Source of the DNA: Rhabdornis inornatus
Lineage: Eukaryota; Chordata; Aves; Passeriformes; Rhabdornithidae
Direction of reading: 5' to 3'
NCBI GenBank assembly: GCA_013397075.1
Contig: VWZS01004373.1
Coordinates: 372,001 to 436,000 of the forward strand
Length of the DNA: 64,000 bases
How positions within the stretch are numbered: the stretch's first letter is position 1; each line of letters begins with the position of its first letter. Shown piece by piece: positions 60,112 through 64,000 of this stretch. Both the position numbers and the translations under genes were made by a program. The notes beneath the pieces were generated by a model. It had not been told where the DNA came from, did no database searches, and saw only the letters and a program-made list of their open reading frames with translations.

Positions 60112-62285
60112 GTAAGAGCTGTCACCTTGTTATTAAAAACAAATATAGCTTCCTTGAAGGAAGTGTGATCTCAGAAAATGCCCGCCCAAAACTGGGGACG
60201 CATGTGACTGCTGGATGGGTCACATTGTTATCATAGGCAGATTGGTGTCACACTTTCTGCAAAACAGGAGCCTTGAGGAAGAACGTCTGGGAAAGGAAAT
60301 AGATTTCAGACATCTCCCTCTTGCTCTGCTGAGGGAGCCAGCACATGGGCACCTGGTCCTGAGGAAAGGTGGTGGAAACCTATGACTTTAAAGCCAAACT
60401 GAAACATGTATAAATTAAGCAAGATTTTAAAGCACTTTGGACTAAATTATTCTCTCGTAGAAGTTTGTTGGTGTTTGTGGAGTTACACCCTGGATGAATC
60501 GGGTTCTCTGGCATGAGCAATGAATACTGCCTGACTTTAAATAGAGCATGAGCTGTTTGCAGTTGAGCCAGGCTTATTTCCTCATGGAAAAAAATTTCCT
60601 TGCAACCTTTGTACCCCATGATTTTGTGTCCTTATAAATGGGCTGACTGAATAAACCAAAAAGTAGCAGGGTACCATGCTGTGTGTACATGTCAGGCAGA
60701 CTTATTTAAAAGTCCTAACTTATGAGCTGGTTTTTTCCAAGGCCATAGATTTTCATTAGCTATTTGCTGTGTTAATAAGAGACAACCACAGCAACAAGTG
60801 GTACAAATGTTAGCTTTGAAACACAGAGCACCTCTTAAACCAACAGAACTGGCAATAAATGGTGTGTATATTCACTCATTTGGCAAGCGTAGAAATTCAA
60901 TTTATGTCTTACGGCCAGTTGACATATACCTGACCAAATTCATCCCTAGGGCAACTTCACCAGCTTCAAAGGGGCTACTCAGGGAGTGAATTTGCGATTT
61001 TTCTCTTAACACCACTTCATTCCAAACATTTTTATTTTTTCATGGGCTATTCAATATGGTCCAGCAGATATGGCAGAGAAACAGGACTGCAAAGACCTGT
61101 GTATTGTTTCTGGTTCTTCCTTTGTGCCTCTGTCACAATTACTATTTCTAATGTGTGGCTATTAGCTTCACACATTTTTTTGGAGCAGGAACTGTTTCTT
61201 ATCTTTATACTGCACCAAAAACATCAGGCTTTTGCTTCCTTAAAGACTTCTGAAAAGGCCATATAAAAATGCAAGACATTAAGCCTGAGGAATGGTCAGC
61301 AGAATTAATCCAATCTGCTCTCTGTTGGATTTTGCTCAGATTGAGGTAGCTGGCCCTTCTCCTCATCTACATGGTGTCAGAGGATACAGATGGGACCAGT
61401 AGGTAATTCCCCAATGCTTTTCTGGTTTTACCTTCTTGCTTCAAAAAGTTGGACACATCTCAGCAAGCATGGCAAAGTCCCTTCTGGCTAAATTCTCCCT
61501 CATCCATTTTTTCATGTTGGCTCAGACAGAAAATGCACACATATAAACCTGAATACACAAATATAACCTTGCTGTGAAGTCCCAGGAGGACATTTACTCA
61601 TGTGCTACTATTTTCTTTGCCCATATTTTGCTGAGAGTCAGTACATAATACAGCTGATTATGAGCAATGTGCAATTTAGTGAGCTGAGGCTGGTAGGAGC
61701 TGGCTGCTGAGGCCCCAGACATGGGAGGAGAGGCCGCTCTGCACCTCTGCAGATGTGGTGAGATCAGTGCATCTCCCCATCAACCAGAGTGGTAAAGGGT
61801 AGCAGGAGTTGGATGTTTTCTCTTGTTCACCTATCCTGCAGAACATGTCAAGGAGATAGGCTGGTGACCCAGCCAGAAGTATAGAGCTGTCGGTGAAACC
61901 ATTGCCACCAGCTGCAGATCTCACCTGAAACTGGAAAATCTGATGCCTGGGGATGTATTTAGCACAAACACAGAGACAATAAAATTTTGACCAAGAAATA
62001 CCCTGCTTTTCTGGGAAGAGTGGCGACACTGTTCTCTGTCTGTAGGTGCTTTATCTATTGGGATATTAAAAGGCTTTTTCTGTTGGAATATATAAAGTTG
62101 GGCTGCTCTTTCATGGAGACAGGTCATTGCTTTGTGCCACACACCCTGTAGCTATAGTTAGTGTCACAGCTCTATATCTTGCTGGCACAGTATTTCTTAA
62201 ATTCAGCCCTTAGAGTGTGATTGGTGAAGACAAAAGCACTAAATTCAATGAAATCAGTCTGAAAATTCTAGAAGTAATTTGGTGT

Positions 62286-62323
62286 ATTTTAAAATTAAAC
62301 ATTTAAAAATAAAATTTTAAAAT
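62286..62323. repeat. AT-only inverted repeat
   Basis: ATTTTAAAATT (62286-62296) and AATTTTAAAAT (62313-62323) are exact reverse complements around a 16-bp AT-rich spacer. Probably an unwinding or matrix-attachment-like composition rather than a specific element. Confidence 0.7.
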
Positions 62324-63307
62324 TTGATATCAAAATTATGTTGTTTATCCAATTTCTATTACAGTTAAATGAATAAAAGCGCAAATAAAAATTAAATTCT
62401 CATTCTGTTATATATTCAATACTGCATGTCAATATATGTAATCTGTATTGTCCTTCTTTCATCCTGGTGTCATGCTACTCAGTCCAGCGTGCTGTGAATC
62501 CACTTGGATTTTTTTTCCTGGTATTTTCTGGTTTTGTATCTTCAGAATGGATTTAGTCTTGCTGAATTTCTGTCTATTTCCCATCCTCGTGGGGCTGCAG
62601 AGTTCAGGCCCCCATCCCTCCCTATTCTGCAGTTCCTGGGGAACACCCCAGCCATGTCAAAGCTTATTTGCCCCTGCTGAACTGCCTGAGAGGTGAGGGA
62701 CTGGGGCAGCATGCCTGTTCAGGCTGATACACTTGTGCTTTAAAATCCAGGGTAATAAGGAGAGGAAATGTATGGCTTGAAGCTGTCTGCTGGCCATATC
62801 CTATGTGAGTTCTCCTTTCAAAAATTATTATGCTCCTTTTTAACATTAATTCCAAATAAAACACTTTGGCGGATGCAGTTTCTGAAACACTGGTAGCTGA
62901 GTTTTTGCATTCGTCATGTGGATATGCTACTGGCAAAGGAGACTTTTGCATAACCTGCTGCAAATATATGACAGACAGCTTGTCAGGAAATGCTCAGTAT
63001 AGGCAATGATTTGGGACTAATTTCATGGATGTTTTCCAGTTTCTATTTTCTCCCCCTGATCCTCCTTTCTCTTTCTCTGAGAGGGCTCCTGAAGTTTCCT
63101 GCTTAACATCTTTCACTTTGAATAAAAGATATGCTAAACATACCCCCTGCAGCTGGTCCTGCTGAAATTGCTCCTCTGGAGGGACCAGCAGATGATGTTG
63201 GTGGATTTGAGAAGGTCCAGGCAGGAGGGTTTAGCCCCCAGCACAGCCCACACTGAAGCCTGCAACCTGAAACACCCCCTGCAGCTCTGCTCCCCACCTT
63301 CCCCTGG

Positions 63308-63332
63308 CACACGCGTGTGCGCACACACACAT
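63308..63332. repeat. CA/CG alternating purine-pyrimidine run
   Basis: CACACGCGTGTGCGCACACA and following bases form an alternating purine-pyrimidine tract with a local self-complementary CACACGCGTGTG core, which could adopt Z-DNA. Confidence 0.85.
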
Positions 63333-64000
63333 GCAGAGCCTGGCGGGGCCTTTAAATGAACCCAGATGGCTGGCACACAGGGAGTAGGCATCCTGGAAAA
63401 GTGCCCCAGGGCGCTCTGGTTGCTGTCATCTTATTCTACAAACCAAGTGCCTTCAAGATGTCTGTGTTGTTTCTTAATCGGAGATCACTCCCGTTTGGGC
63501 TCTTAGCCCCTTCCTGTTGGGAAATGTCAGAGAGGCATCAGAGAGATACACAAAGATTGATTTGACTCAAATCAACCATTCCCTCAACTCAGAGGTTGTA
63601 GATTATTATCTTTAATAAAGACCATATTGTAATAAAACCCAAATCAGATCCCAATTGAGAGACTGTACTTTCCCTTCTCCCGTGTGTATACTGTTGTTTG
63701 ATTGAGTGATTTGATTCTTGTGCAAAAGAAGTTAATTGTCTAAGAGTAATATAAAATGTTGATGAAAAGTGTGAATGTGATGAATTCTGATAACCAGTTT
63801 CAATTACTTTTTTCTTCTTTTTTTTTTTCTGTTTCGGTTGTACCGAACACATGTTTCTTTATTTCTCTATAAAAATATGCAAACAATTACCTGGCTTTGG
63901 AGACATAATTACAAAGAGGTTCATCTCTAAAAGGTTATTATTGATTTATAGACTTCTTTAGTTTAATGGAAGACAGACAGGAATAAAAAGAAACTCTACC

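Larger units (their letters stand above)
60112..64000. other. Non-coding block to the right edge
   Basis: No gene is recognised. It includes an AT-rich stretch near 62280-62440 with an inverted repeat, a short GC-raised patch with a CA-rich run near 63.13-63.36 kb, and an AT-rich, low-repeat segment at 63.55-63.80 kb that may be conserved but has no decisive motif. Confidence 0.6.

Noticed and set aside
1..64000. CRISPR arrays, bacterial operons, integrons, rRNA or tRNA genes, intact retroviruses
   Set aside because: No regularly spaced repeats, no dense same-strand coding and no recognisable RNA gene or viral protein motif was found on either strand.

Overview
This 64 kb window looks like vertebrate nuclear DNA, most likely from a bird, and probably a songbird or other neoavian. 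The base composition is AT-rich and CpG-poor, with one sharp GC- and CpG-rich island near 21.35-22.72 kb. Open frames are short and unrelated to each other. The only interspersed repeats I recognise are two 3'-end fragments of the CR1 LINE, the dominant bird retrotransposon. Nothing indicates bacterial, phage or plasmid DNA: there are no operons, ribosome binding sites, CRISPR arrays or rRNA/tRNA genes. I could not recognise any protein-coding gene, so the window is best read as intergenic or long-intron sequence around one CpG-island promoter.

Layout. 1-21.35 kb: non-coding, tending to have more A than T on the + strand, with a CR1 fragment at 10.96-11.31 kb, A-rich simple repeats, short tandem duplications and a few splice-signal-like sites on the minus strand. 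21.35-22.72 kb: CpG island holding a hexamer minisatellite and one undetermined base (21992). 22.72-45 kb: non-coding with the opposite tendency (more T than A), a CR1 fragment at 23.90-24.17 kb, several plus-strand splice-signal-like sites, and a GC-raised block at 36.36-36.61 kb that may be a conserved element. 45-64 kb: mixed skew, with one fairly long cysteine-rich open frame (45.20-45.77 kb), a near-perfect hairpin (51.02 kb), an E-box/homeodomain-rich block with a perfect inverted repeat (54.9-55.2 kb) and a possible 51-nt exon (60.06 kb).

Working interpretation (inference): the reversal of A/T skew at the island is what transcription in both directions away from it would leave. The island would then be a divergent promoter, with a transcription unit leftward on the minus strand and another rightward on the plus strand. 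The possible small exons on each side lie in the matching orientation, but they are short and were found by eye, so each is weak alone. I see no new multi-gene system here. The items most worth checking are the divergent island, the in-frame small-exon candidates and the regulatory-element candidates.
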